NCBI GenBank assembly: GCA_034433615.1
Contig: DAOUAJ010000231.1
Location: 1 to 25,764 of the forward strand
Direction: 5' to 3'
Origin: DAOUAJ01 sp034433615
GTDB lineage: Bacteria; Chloroflexota; Anaerolineae; DUEN01
Length of the DNA: 25,764 bases
This document shows, piece by piece, positions 1-7,901 of the stretch. Under the pieces are notes generated by a model. That model had not been told where the DNA came from. It made no database searches and was given only the letters and a program-made list of their open reading frames with translations. The position numbers were made by a program, and so were the translations under genes. Each line of letters opens with the position of its first letter. The stretch's first letter is position 1.

Positions 1-46
1 AATGCGTGGGCCTTGTAAAGCATAAGTTTCGGGGTTTCGAAGAGCG

Positions 47-75
47 TTGACCGTTTTTGTGTAAACTGGTATGAT
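47..75 (+). promoter_or_regulatory. Sigma-70-type promoter of the P5C dehydrogenase gene
   Basis: A TTGACC hexamer at 47-52 and a TATGAT hexamer at 70-75 are separated by exactly 17 bp. Transcription would start near 82, giving a short leader of about 40 nt. An AGGAGG ribosome binding site lies 5 nt before the ATG at 121. This is read directly from the sequence; activity is inferred. Confidence 0.7.
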
Positions 76-120
76 GTAGATGAGCTTTGAATGTCACATC
101 CCCCAAGTTGAGGAGGCAGA

Positions 121-1677
121 ATGTTGGTCCCATTTCGTAACGAACCGTTGACCGATTTCTCGCAACCAGAAAATGTGCGTGCTTTCCAGGCCGCGCTGGA
201 TCAAGTAAGCTCGGAGTTGGGACGTTCCTACCCGATCATCATCGGCGGGGAACGGATCAAGACGCCAGAAACCTTCGATTCCATCAACCCGGCTAACCCG
301 TCGCAGGTGGTGGGCCGCTTCGCGAAAGCCAATGTCGAATTGGCCGGACGTGCCATAGAGGCGGCGGCGCAGGCGTTCGAGACATGGAAGACAGTCCCGC
401 CGGAGGCAAGGGCCCGTTATTTACTGAAAGCAGCGGCCATCATGCGACGGCGTAAGCACGAATTTAGTGCCTGGCTGGTCTATGAGGTAGGCAAATCCTG
501 GGTGGAAGCCGACGCCGATACGGCCGAAGCTATTGATTTTCTGGAGTTCTACGCCCGCGAGATGATGCGGCTGGGCGGAGCTCAGCCCGTGGTGGCCTAC
601 CCCGGCCGGGAGGTGGAGCTGCGTTACATCCCGCTGGGTGTGGGCGTGGTCATCCCGCCGTGGAACTTCCCTAACGCCATCGTCACAGGTCTGACATCGG
701 CTTCGCTGGTGGCTGGCAACACGGTGGTGCTGAAGCCAGCCAGCACCGCACCGACGGTCGCTTACAAGGTGATGGAGATTTTTAACGACGAACTGCGGCT
801 GCCGCCGGGCGTGCTGAATTTCCTCCCGGGCCCCGGCAGCGTGGTCGGTGACGCATTGGTGGCTCATCCCAGGACGCGATTTATCGCCTTCACCGGCTCG
901 AAAGAGGTGGGGCTGCACATCCACGAGCTGGCTGCCAGGCATCAACCGGGGCAGCTCTGGATCAAACGCACCATCCTGGAGATGGGGGGCAAGGATGCCG
1001 TGGTGGTGGACGAGACGGCGGATCTGGACGCGGCCGCCGAGGGTATCATTGTGTCAGCATTCGGTTACCAGGGACAGAAATGCTCAGCCGGTTCACGCGC
1101 TATCCTGGTGGATGACATCTACGAGGCCGCGTTGGAACGGATCGTGGGGCGGGCTCAGAGCATCACGGTGGGGCCGACCGTACTGCAATCTAACTGGATG
1201 GGTCCGGTGATTGATCAGGCCGCCTTCCGCAAGATCATGGATTACATTGAGATCGGCCACGGCGAAGGGCGACTGGTGGCAGGCGGTCATGCCCTGGACA
1301 CGCCGGAGGGAGGTTATTTTATTGAACCTACCATCTTCGCTGATGTGGACCGCAACGCGCGCATTGCCCAGGAGGAGATCTTCGGCCCTGTGCTCACAGT
1401 GATCCGGGCTCGTGACTTTGATGATGCGCTGGCGATCGCCAACGGCACCGAGTACGGGCTGACAGGCGCTTTATACAGCCGCGATCGTCTGCGGCTGGAG
1501 CGCGCCCGCTATGAGTTCCATGTGGGCAACCTGTACTTCAATCGCAAATGCACAGGCGCGCTGCCCGGTGTGGAACCGTTCGGAGGCTTCAACATGAGCG
1601 GTACCGACTCAAAAGCAGGGGGGCACGATTACTTGCTGCTCTTCATGCAAGCAAAGGTCATCAGCGAGCAGTTGTAA
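121..1677 (+). CDS. rocA: 1-pyrroline-5-carboxylate (L-glutamate gamma-semialdehyde) dehydrogenase
   Basis: This NAD-dependent aldehyde dehydrogenase oxidises glutamate gamma-semialdehyde to glutamate, the second step of proline catabolism, in the cytosol. The 518-residue protein has the length of Bacillus RocA/PruA-type stand-alone enzymes. The N-terminus carries the family-typical ELGRSYP and IIGGE stretches. PPWNFP near residue 180 is the conserved ALDH tetrad. Glu287 in LEMGGK is the expected general base and Cys321 in GQKCSAGSR the nucleophile. The C-terminus has GGFNMSGTDSKAGG and a terminal QAK motif, diagnostic of the P5C dehydrogenase branch. The ATG at 121 follows an AGGAGG site and a good promoter. 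No proline dehydrogenase gene is present beside it in the window, so the partner must lie elsewhere. The symbol is by family resemblance (rocA/pruA). Confidence 0.9.
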   Translation: MLVPFRNEPLTDFSQPENVRAFQAALDQVSSELGRSYPIIIGGERIKTPETFDSINPANPSQVVGRFAKANVELAGRAIEAAAQAFETWKTVPPEARARYLLKAAAIMRRRKHEFSAWLVYEVGKSWVEADADTAEAIDFLEFYAREMMRLGGAQPVVAYPGREVELRYIPLGVGVVIPPWNFPNAIVTGLTSASLVAGNTVVLKPASTAPTVAYKVMEIFNDELRLPPGVLNFLPGPGSVVGDALVAHPRTRFIAFTGSKEVGLHIHELAARHQPGQLWIKRTILEMGGKDAVVVDETADLDAAAEGIIVSAFGYQGQKCSAGSRAILVDDIYEAALERIVGRAQSITVGPTVLQSNWMGPVIDQAAFRKIMDYIEIGHGEGRLVAGGHALDTPEGGYFIEPTIFADVDRNARIAQEEIFGPVLTVIRARDFDDALAIANGTEYGLTGALYSRDRLRLERARYEFHVGNLYFNRKCTGALPGVEPFGGFNMSGTDSKAGGHDYLLLFMQAKVISEQL

Positions 1678-1683
1678 TGAGGC

Positions 1684-1727
1684 AACGAGGCAATGAGGCA
1701 ACGGGTGAGAGCCCTCGTTGCCTCGTT
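1684..1727. terminator. Hairpin between convergent rocA and mutL, built from GAGGCAA repeats
   Basis: Arms at 1684-1698 and 1713-1727 form a 15-bp stem with one G-U pair and a 14-nt loop. The left arm lies in a tandem run of near-identical units (TGAGGCAA, CGAGGCAA, TGAGGCAA). There is no clear T-tract on either side. Its place between two convergent stop codons fits a bidirectional terminator or a REP-like palindrome. Confidence 0.5.
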
Positions 1728-1745
1728 ACTCATCTACTCGGTGCC

Positions 1746-3401
1746 TTAACGCCGTAGAAAGCGCCTGTCCAGTTCCTCCAGACTCAGTGTGATGAAAATC
1801 GGACGGCCATGCGGGCATACAGCGGGAGACCAATACGCGGTTACCTCATCGGCTAGCTTCTGCCTCTGGTCGGCGGAGAGGATGTCACCAGCTTTGATGG
1901 CGCCTATGCAGGCTGCCCGCATGGCCAATGCCTCCCGCAAAGTAGGGGGATCAGCCTGATCGCGAGTGGTGATCTCGTCTGCCAAAGCTGTGGTAAGGTC
2001 AGCCAGTGGCACTCGCGAGAGAGAAAGAGGCAAGGCCCGCATAACTAAAGTGCCCTCGCCAAACGGCTCGATCTCGATGCCCAACCCTGCCAGTAAATCC
2101 AGATGATTTGACAAAACATCTACTTCATGGGTGGTGAGCGGCAGGATGAATGGTGGGCTTATCTCTTGCTGAGGCTCGCCGCGCAGCAAGCGTTCAAACA
2201 AGATGGCTTCATGAGCTGCATGGGGATCAATCACCACCAGACCTTCCGGGGACTGGGCCAAAACGTAGCTATTGTGCAGTTGTCCTACAGCTCGTAGCGA
2301 CGAAACAGCGTGATAGCCCGGGCCCACGTCACGTAACTGGACATAGGGAATCTCCTCACCGCGTTCCTCAAACGGCCATGTAATGGCCTCCGCTGATTCC
2401 ACTCGAGGAAATGAGCTCAGAGCATTCTCTACAGCTTGAGAGACAGCCCAGTAAGCCGATCGCTCGTGCATGAAGCGAACCTCCGTTTTGCACGGGTGCA
2501 CATTCACATCCACATAGGCCGGATCAATTTCGATGAACACCGTTGCCAGTGGGTGACGGCCGAAGGGCAGACGACCTCCGTAAGGGCGTTCCAGAGCGAC
2601 GGCCAGCAGGCCGGAGCGGATGGGCCGACCATTGACATAAAAATGCTGGGCTTGCCGGTTAGACCGCCCCATGGTTGGCCGGGAAATCAGCCCATGTACT
2701 TTGAAGTCCGCTGCCTCCCACTGCAACGGCATCATTTCGTCTGCAACTTCCCGTCCCCAACAGATGGCCACCCGTTCACGTAGCGTACCTGCTGGCGCGA
2801 CCAACGCTTCGCGACTATCCACACGTAAGCGGAATGCTACGTGTGGGAAAGCCAGGGCATAACGCACAACGGTGTCCCGGCATAGCTCTGCCTCGCGCAG
2901 GGGCGATTTAAGAAATTTACGCCGGGCGGGCACGTTGTAATATAGGTCTGTGACGGTGACACTACAGCCCACTGGCGAGGCTGCCGGTTCGAGAGTGGCT
3001 TGACCATCTCGCGTGATGATATGCGTGCCTTCAAGCTCTTCCTGAGAGCGTGTGAGCATCTCCACCTGGCTGACAGCAGCAATGGCTGCCAACGCTTCAC
3101 CCCGAAATCCCAAAGTGCGCATTCGTGCCAGGTCGTCTAACGAGGCGATCTTAGAGGTGGCAAAACGATGGAAGAGTAGCGGCGCATCCTCACGGGTGAT
3201 GCCTGTGCCATTGTCCGACACCCGGATCATAGCCAGGCCTCCGTGATGGATTTCCACAGAGATGGCACTGGCTCCTGCATCCAGTGAGTTCTCGATCAGC
3301 TCCTTAACGACCGAAGCTGGTCGCTCGACGACCTCGCCGGCTGCAATACGCTCGGCGACGGCTGGGTCTAGCAAACGGATAGGACGCGGCAAAGGTTTCA
3401 T
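1746..3401 (-). CDS. mutL: DNA mismatch repair protein MutL
   Basis: MutL couples mismatch recognition by MutS to strand excision. The 551-residue protein has the full GHKL ATPase. KELIEN at 33-38 holds the catalytic Glu37 and the Mg-binding Asn38. DNGTGI is at 63-68 and GFRGEAL at 98-104. The C-terminal domain carries an endonuclease-type metal site: DPHAAHE with a second Glu at 392-403, a Cys498 motif followed by AIKAG, and CPHGRP at 529-534. This predicts nicking activity, as in MutL of organisms lacking MutH. The usual Gln of the DQHA motif is Pro here. The ribosome binding site before the ATG is weak. The gene may be co-transcribed with the ParB-like gene 134 bp upstream. No mutS is in the window. 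Confidence 0.95.
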   Translation of the reverse strand: MKPLPRPIRLLDPAVAERIAAGEVVERPASVVKELIENSLDAGASAISVEIHHGGLAMIRVSDNGTGITREDAPLLFHRFATSKIASLDDLARMRTLGFRGEALAAIAAVSQVEMLTRSQEELEGTHIITRDGQATLEPAASPVGCSVTVTDLYYNVPARRKFLKSPLREAELCRDTVVRYALAFPHVAFRLRVDSREALVAPAGTLRERVAICWGREVADEMMPLQWEAADFKVHGLISRPTMGRSNRQAQHFYVNGRPIRSGLLAVALERPYGGRLPFGRHPLATVFIEIDPAYVDVNVHPCKTEVRFMHERSAYWAVSQAVENALSSFPRVESAEAITWPFEERGEEIPYVQLRDVGPGYHAVSSLRAVGQLHNSYVLAQSPEGLVVIDPHAAHEAILFERLLRGEPQQEISPPFILPLTTHEVDVLSNHLDLLAGLGIEIEPFGEGTLVMRALPLSLSRVPLADLTTALADEITTRDQADPPTLREALAMRAACIGAIKAGDILSADQRQKLADEVTAYWSPAVCPHGRPIFITLSLEELDRRFLRR

Positions 3402-3535
3402 CTTCTAACGCTCGATCCCTTTCAATAAGATTAGGACAGGAGACATTGTTACTGTCATGATTGAACTGCCCTGGGAAAGTCCTTACACTTTCTCGCCAGC
3501 TACGTTCATCTTGACGGACCAGGGCGTGGACACCC

Positions 3536-4645
3536 TCAATCGGTCATGTCCATCCACCCCCACTCTGTGGGCCACTGTACAGCAGCCAGCTCGCTTCCTT
3601 CATCGTTTTGTTCGTCCCTGTGATCCACGCTGTCAATGGTGCTGGTTGCCCCCTCCTCCGTCGGCCACTCGGCGATCTCTTCCCGGATCAGGCCATCGGG
3701 ACCGCCTCCTAAAACCATTGAGATGGTGCGACGCAGGGTCTTCACCGCTTTTTGCACCGGAAGATCGCTATGAGTGTCGGCGAATGTTGCGACGGCTACA
3801 GCGGGTTGTGGTGGCGCTTTCAGGCCATACTGTTCTCGTAACGCTTCGCGATGATAGGCAATCCAGAGGTAGAGATCCGCTTCCGTCCGGCCCGGGAACT
3901 CTTGCATGACGCCCATCTCGCGGATCTTCTGAATGATGGGCATATAGACATTATCATACCACGAAGCTACCGCCTCTTCATAGGGGATCGCGGCCTGCCG
4001 TTCCAGCCCCAGGTAGTAGCGGTGTACGTCAATATGTTCCTTCAACAAAGGGTAGCGGCCAGGTTCCGTCAGTCGCACATCTGCGCCAGGTCGAATCTTA
4101 TCCAGCCCAGTTTGATCCAGGAATTCCCGATATTCCACTTGCCGGATCAGATCATCCAGGTCCGTGTCAGGCGTGATGGTGACCCCTTCCGGCAGGGGGA
4201 GCTCTGTCACATAGGCCTCAATCTCCTTAAGTTCATTGGCGCGGGCGACAGAGACGCGGTGATTGCCGTCCTTGACAAAATACACATCGCCGACTTTATA
4301 AGCCTCGATGGGAGGCAGAACCTCCATACGATCCATCGCTGCGTCAATTCTTACCCACCGTTCGCGATCGCTGCCAGAGCGCGGCAGGAAGGCGCGAGTG
4401 AAATCGCGATAGCGCCCCACACTGCCCACGATCCGATCAAGAGGGATAATCTGTGGGCCCCGGTTTACCTGCTGGTGAGTTTTCAGTATCCTTTGCACCT
4501 CATCAAAAGGCAAAAGACTCGTCGGATGGCCAGCGATCATGGCAAGCAGATCTTGCACGATCGCGCGGCGGGAGGCGCGCTCGAACCGCTCTCGCGATGA
4601 GTAAGCCAGGGGTGCCGGGAAGATTCCTTCTGTTCCTTTAAGCAT
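3536..4645 (-). CDS. ParB-like nuclease domain / DUF4032-like protein
   Basis: The exact function is unknown. The middle of the protein has a ParB/sulfiredoxin-like fold signature: an IPLDRIVGSVGRYRDF stretch, then VGDVYFVKDGNHRVSVAR at about residues 118-135. These resemble the ParB N-terminal CTP/nuclease module. Downstream, EFPGRTEADLYLWI resembles DUF4032 proteins. There is no helix-turn-helix typical of chromosome-partition ParB and no parS-like site was sought successfully. I place the start at the ATG at 4645 (369 residues). An in-frame TTG at 4747 would add 34 residues, but it has no ribosome binding site and runs through a hairpin. The acidic C-terminal tail is low complexity. It lies upstream of mutL on the same strand, which may be coincidental. 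Confidence 0.7.
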   Translation of the reverse strand: MLKGTEGIFPAPLAYSSRERFERASRRAIVQDLLAMIAGHPTSLLPFDEVQRILKTHQQVNRGPQIIPLDRIVGSVGRYRDFTRAFLPRSGSDRERWVRIDAAMDRMEVLPPIEAYKVGDVYFVKDGNHRVSVARANELKEIEAYVTELPLPEGVTITPDTDLDDLIRQVEYREFLDQTGLDKIRPGADVRLTEPGRYPLLKEHIDVHRYYLGLERQAAIPYEEAVASWYDNVYMPIIQKIREMGVMQEFPGRTEADLYLWIAYHREALREQYGLKAPPQPAVAVATFADTHSDLPVQKAVKTLRRTISMVLGGGPDGLIREEIAEWPTEEGATSTIDSVDHRDEQNDEGSELAAVQWPTEWGWMDMTD

Positions 4646-5113
4646 AACAGGTGCTCTTGCGCAGGCGGTAGTCTCCCCTTTGAGTGTTGTTGCTACATCG
4701 GTGCCGGTTAGAATCACTGATGAGCGGGAAGCCGCGGATTCCTCCAACCCCGATCCGCGCTTTCCCGCAAATCCGCGGTTCTTTGGATGACAACTTTATG
4801 TTAGCACACATATTGCACTATGTCCAGTCCAGCGTTTCCTCTCAGCGTCCAGAACAGGCCCGTCATGACGTACCAGAGTGGAGGGAGTAGATGTCTCTCC
4901 TGGCAAAATTGTTCAGGTTGTGCTAAAATATCTCCCGCTTCCATAACCAATAAGGGTTAAGGAGAATGTTCCGCCATCTCCTACGATATAAATCCAAAAC
5001 ATGACGGAAAGAAATCGCTATTTCGTAGCCCACTATCGGCGCAGGTGTGCTATACTGCTGGCTAGCAGGGTGTCATCTTTGCCCCCTTTCAGGGTGAGAG
5101 TACGAGGGCAACA
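4646..5113. other. Non-coding divergent intergenic region
   Basis: This 468-bp stretch separates the leftward ParB-like gene from the rightward kinase gene. I see no convincing gene in it. It holds an imperfect hairpin at 4724-4767 (arms of 7 plus 7 pairs with two mismatches, loop about 12 nt) next to the ParB-like gene. A weak promoter-like pair (CTGGCA at 4900, TAAAAT at 4924, spacing 18) lies further right, and a better extended -10 element sits at 5048-5056. The size and divergent orientation fit a region holding promoters for both flanking operons. Confidence 0.6.
5048..5056 (+). promoter_or_regulatory. Extended -10 promoter of the kinase/regulator operon
   Basis: TGCTATACT at 5048-5056 combines a TG extension with a near-consensus -10 hexamer (TATACT). 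No strong -35 is present at 17 bp, as is usual for extended -10 promoters. Transcription would start near 5063, about 50 nt before the kinase ATG. Confidence 0.5.
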
Positions 5114-5998
5114 ATGCATCTTTCTGAAGGAATGGCCTCGCAGCGAAGCCTCGCTCTGATAGCCGAGATTCATGATCACTTACTCAGACTGCAACGTGAA
5201 GATTCGAGAGAATTGACCCTTTTTCGGCAGAGCCTGATGGATCTCTTGCGCGATGAGGCGAGCCCATCGGTTCCAGAGAGCCGGTCTGACCACGAGCTTC
5301 GCAAGGTACAGCTTCACGCGTTGCGTAACCGAGAGGAAGAGAGGACTCGCCTAGCGGAGCAGCTTCGGGCCGGGCCAGGGCAATTGCTGGCTAACGCAGC
5401 AGTGGAGCTAGCCGCTTGTCTGCCCCTGTTGGATACGGACGTTGAACTGGTGCGTCAGGGCTTGCGGGCGTTAAAAGAGGAACTGCGCGCTGGCCTTGAC
5501 AAGTTGCGGTGGATTCTATCGGAGCTAGAGCCTCCTCAGCTTATGGAAGAACTCGGCCTGATAAACAGTCTTCAAGTATATACCCAGCGCCTGGCAAAAC
5601 AGAGTGGTATTGTAGTGGAATCGCACTTTCCGGTACGCCTCCCCCGGTTTCCTTCCACGATGGAGACCGGCATTTATCGGGTGGTGCAGGAGGCTTTGCG
5701 CAACGCTATCGAGCACGGGCAGGCGCGCACGGTTGTCCTTAGCGTAGAGCCAAAGAATGGCGGCTGGCAATTCGCCGTCCAGGACGATGGATTGGGGTTT
5801 GATCCTCTTTACCTATCCCATGCCAGCGGGCTGATCAATATGTATGAGTGGGCTCAAGCGTTTGGTGGTACCCTGGAGGTTAAAAGCAAGCCAGGACATG
5901 GTACAACGGTTGTACTCACAGTCAACATCGGAAGCGTGGGGCAGTCGGGCAGATACGCCGCAGACAGCCAGATGATGGAGGAGGTCAAGGATGGCTAA
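5114..5998 (+). CDS. DegS-like soluble sensor histidine kinase, phospho-acceptor His missing
   Basis: This is a cytosolic kinase-like protein of 294 residues with no membrane segment, resembling the DegS/NarX (HisKA_3 plus HATPase_c) family. Residues 1-70 are a probable coiled-coil sensor region. The dimerisation helix at about 73-91 aligns to the family pattern (EEER-x-RLA, then G-P-G-Q-L-L). Where the family has E-L/I-H-D it reads Q83-L84-R85-A86, so the phospho-accepting His and the next Asp are replaced. The ATPase domain looks intact: N box QEALRNAIEHG, G1 box DDGLGFD, and GHGTTV near the end. An EIHD tetrapeptide occurs at residues 18-21, outside the usual place. The ATG has a GAGGG site. 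The stop overlaps the regulator start by 8 bp, so the two are translationally coupled. Kinase activity on the partner is therefore doubtful; it could act as a phosphatase, scaffold or ATP-driven switch. Confidence 0.85.
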   Translation: MHLSEGMASQRSLALIAEIHDHLLRLQREDSRELTLFRQSLMDLLRDEASPSVPESRSDHELRKVQLHALRNREEERTRLAEQLRAGPGQLLANAAVELAACLPLLDTDVELVRQGLRALKEELRAGLDKLRWILSELEPPQLMEELGLINSLQVYTQRLAKQSGIVVESHFPVRLPRFPSTMETGIYRVVQEALRNAIEHGQARTVVLSVEPKNGGWQFAVQDDGLGFDPLYLSHASGLINMYEWAQAFGGTLEVKSKPGHGTTVVLTVNIGSVGQSGRYAADSQMMEEVKDG

Positions 5999-6683
5999 CA
6001 AGATTACCGTCATGATTGTTGAAGACCACCCGCTCTTTGGGCAGGGGTTGCGCCGCGTGTTGGAGGAAGAAGAGGATATCGAAATCATCGCCGAGGTTGG
6101 CGATGGCAAACTTGCCGTCCAGCGTGCCATCGAACTACAGCCGAATGTCATATTGATGGATGTTAACCTGCCAGGGATGAACGGCCTGCAGGCCACAAGG
6201 GAGATTCGAGCCCGCGCAGAGCATATCGCTGTCATCATTTTGACTGCATATCACGACGAAGAACAGCTCTTCCATGCATTGCGTGCTGGCGCGGCAGCCT
6301 ATTATCCTAAAGACGTGTTGCCCGCGGAGTTGATCCCCGCCATCCGAGAAGTGGCCAAAGGCAATTATGTGATCGGGGACAACGTTATGGCAGCCCCCCA
6401 GGTGGCTAGTTGGCTGCTCAAGGAGTTTGAGGAGATAGCTCTTTACGGTGAATCTCCCGATGAAATGTTCATGCCGTTGTCACCTCGGGAGATGGAAATC
6501 CTCCAATACATCACCAAGGGGGCCAGCAACAAAGAGATTGCGCGGGCCTTGGGCATCAGCCGCCAGACTGTGAAGAACCACATGAGTTCGATCTTACGCA
6601 AGCTGGCCGTTAACGATCGCACCCAGGCGGCTGTACTGGCGTTGCGCCGTGGCTGGATCCGACTGCAAGACACAGCCGACTGA
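5991..6683 (+). CDS. NarL/DegU-family response regulator
   Basis: This two-domain transcription factor has 230 residues. The receiver domain spans about 1-122 and is complete: acidic pair Glu11-Asp12, phospho-acceptor Asp57 in LMDVNLPG, Thr85 and Lys107. The LuxR/GerE helix-turn-helix is at about 163-210 (LSPREMEILQYITKG, then SNKEIARALGIS and TVKNHMSSILRKL). It overlaps the upstream kinase gene by 8 bp. Because the receiver is intact while the partner kinase lacks its histidine, it may be phosphorylated by another kinase or a small phosphodonor. Its position ahead of a pilin and comF suggests control of surface appendages or DNA uptake, as for DegU near comF in Bacillus. That role is inference. 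Confidence 0.92.
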   Translation: MANKITVMIVEDHPLFGQGLRRVLEEEEDIEIIAEVGDGKLAVQRAIELQPNVILMDVNLPGMNGLQATREIRARAEHIAVIILTAYHDEEQLFHALRAGAAAYYPKDVLPAELIPAIREVAKGNYVIGDNVMAAPQVASWLLKEFEEIALYGESPDEMFMPLSPREMEILQYITKGASNKEIARALGISRQTVKNHMSSILRKLAVNDRTQAAVLALRRGWIRLQDTAD

Positions 6684-6716
6684 CCCTAATTTATCTCAAA
6701 GGAGGTTTGCCACTTG

Positions 6717-6878
6717 ATGTGGCAGCATGTTGCGCGCGACGAAGGCGAGGGATTCGTCGAGTTTGCTGTCATCTTGATCCTTATCGCCATCGTTGTCCTG
6801 GCTATTTTGCTTATCCTGGGCGACGACCTGAGGGTATTTCTGAACGATCTGTTGCAAACCTGGTTCCCGCCTCGATGA
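6717..6878 (+). CDS. Flp/Fap-type pilin-like small protein
   Basis: This is a 53-residue protein. An AGGAGG site at 6700-6705 lies 11 nt before the ATG at 6717, or 8 nt before an in-frame TTG at 6714 that would add one residue. The N-terminus MWQHVARDEG is followed by EGFVEFAVILILIAIVVLA. This matches the class of Flp pilins: cleavage after Gly10 would leave Glu at mature position 5 (Glu15), followed by one long hydrophobic helix to about residue 34, then an amphipathic tail. Flp pilins are secreted by Tad-type machines and polymerise into thin pili. No Tad ATPase, prepilin peptidase or TadE gene is in the window. It sits 33 nt after the regulator and shortly before comF, probably in the same transcript. 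Confidence 0.75.
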   Translation: MWQHVARDEGEGFVEFAVILILIAIVVLAILLILGDDLRVFLNDLLQTWFPPR

Positions 6879-6971
6879 GGCTGAGAACCCAGGAGAGATT
6901 GTTGCGGGTCGCGGTTGGTTGAGATTTTCACTGTGCCTGGTCATGCCCTTTTAATCCTCGCGAGGGTCGCC

Positions 6972-7793
6972 ATGCCGTTGTTCTCTCTGCTGACCCGTCT
7001 GACAAAGATCGTTCACCCCACCCATCAGGCTTTGCTCGACCTGGTTTTTCCACCCCACTGCGCGGGTTGCGGTCAGTTGAGCTCCTTGTTGTGTACCCAG
7101 TGTCAGGCCGCTATACCACCTGTCCCTACCCCCATCTGCCAACGATGCGGCCGTCCAGTCCGGGAACCTGGATTGTGCTCGCTCTGTCGCCGCGAACCTC
7201 CACCGCTGTCAGCGATTCGCTCGGCTGCGATCTTCGGTGGCCCCCTGCGTCAGGCGATCCATCGCTTGAAGTACAGAGGACAGCGAGACCTGGCCCGCCC
7301 ACTGGGCGCTTTGATGGCGCGAGCGTGGCCCGACGCCGTGATCACCGGAGATTGCCTCGTTCCGGTGCCCCTGTACCCTGCTCGGGAGCGAGAGCGGGGG
7401 TATAACCAGGCGCGCCTGTTGGCTGAGGTGCTGGGTGAACAGATCGGACTGCCTGTGATTTGCGACGCGATCCGCCGTGTACGTGCTACCCAGCCCCAGG
7501 TGCATCTGGACGCACAAGCCCGCCAGGCGAATGTGGTTGATGCCTTTGCGGTGGGATCCGCGCCTCTACGGGATCGCCGACCGGTGCTGGTGGATGATGT
7601 CTGTACCACCTCAGCGACCCTTTCTGCCTGTGCCCGGGTCTTATGGCAGGCAGGTGCAACAGAAGTGTGGGCCTACACGCTGGCGCGCGCAGCCTGGGAC
7701 CCGGCACACCCAGATGCGTTGCCTGATCGAGTACCATCTACCTCCCTGCCGTCAGGGAATCGCCCTGACGATCCTATTGACGAGGGTGGATGA
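6972..7793 (+). CDS. comF: ComF family phosphoribosyltransferase-like protein
   Basis: ComF (ComFC) proteins are needed for natural transformation in several bacteria, acting in the cytosol on incoming single-stranded DNA. The protein has an N-terminal four-cysteine zinc finger (CAGCG and CTQC), a second CxxC pair (CQRC, CSLC), and the core LKYRGQRDLARPLG. It continues with VPVPLYPARERERGYNQA and ends in the PRPP-binding loop VLVDDVCTTSAT. This is the full ComF architecture. I take the ATG at 6972 as start; a TTG at 6915 in frame would add 19 residues. The tail past about residue 245 is unconserved and contains a small hairpin at 7750-7770. Its neighbours (two-component pair, pilin) are consistent with a competence or pilus locus. 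Confidence 0.88.
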   Translation: MPLFSLLTRLTKIVHPTHQALLDLVFPPHCAGCGQLSSLLCTQCQAAIPPVPTPICQRCGRPVREPGLCSLCRREPPPLSAIRSAAIFGGPLRQAIHRLKYRGQRDLARPLGALMARAWPDAVITGDCLVPVPLYPARERERGYNQARLLAEVLGEQIGLPVICDAIRRVRATQPQVHLDAQARQANVVDAFAVGSAPLRDRRPVLVDDVCTTSATLSACARVLWQAGATEVWAYTLARAAWDPAHPDALPDRVPSTSLPSGNRPDDPIDEGG

Positions 7794-7805
7794 GATTCGT
7801 ACAAT
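7777..7805 (+). promoter_or_regulatory. Promoter of hpf
   Basis: TTGACG at 7777-7782 and TACAAT at 7800-7805 are exactly 17 bp apart. The promoter overlaps the 3' end of comF and would start transcription near 7812, about 90 nt upstream of the hpf ATG. This allows hpf to be expressed independently of the comF operon, as expected for a stress or stationary-phase factor. Confidence 0.65.
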
Positions 7806-7901
7806 GTGCTTCAGTAGCCAATGACACGTTTGCCAGAGCAGTACGCTCGCTCGACCGGAGCAGTTACCACAAAAATGGGAGTCATCGAAAGGAGTAGAAC
7901 G

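Noticed and set aside
4966..5004. Leader peptide of 12 codons after GGAGA
   Set aside because: The ribosome binding site is almost adjacent to the ATG, and the codons show no regulatory pattern.
7750..7770. Hairpin with an 8-bp stem as a terminator of comF
   Set aside because: It lies inside the comF reading frame upstream of the stop and has no T-tract. It may be chance, or structure near the hpf promoter.
7821..7901. N-terminal extension of HPF
   Set aside because: It has no ribosome binding site and no conserved residues, while the ATG at 7902 has AAAGGAG and begins the S30AE domain.
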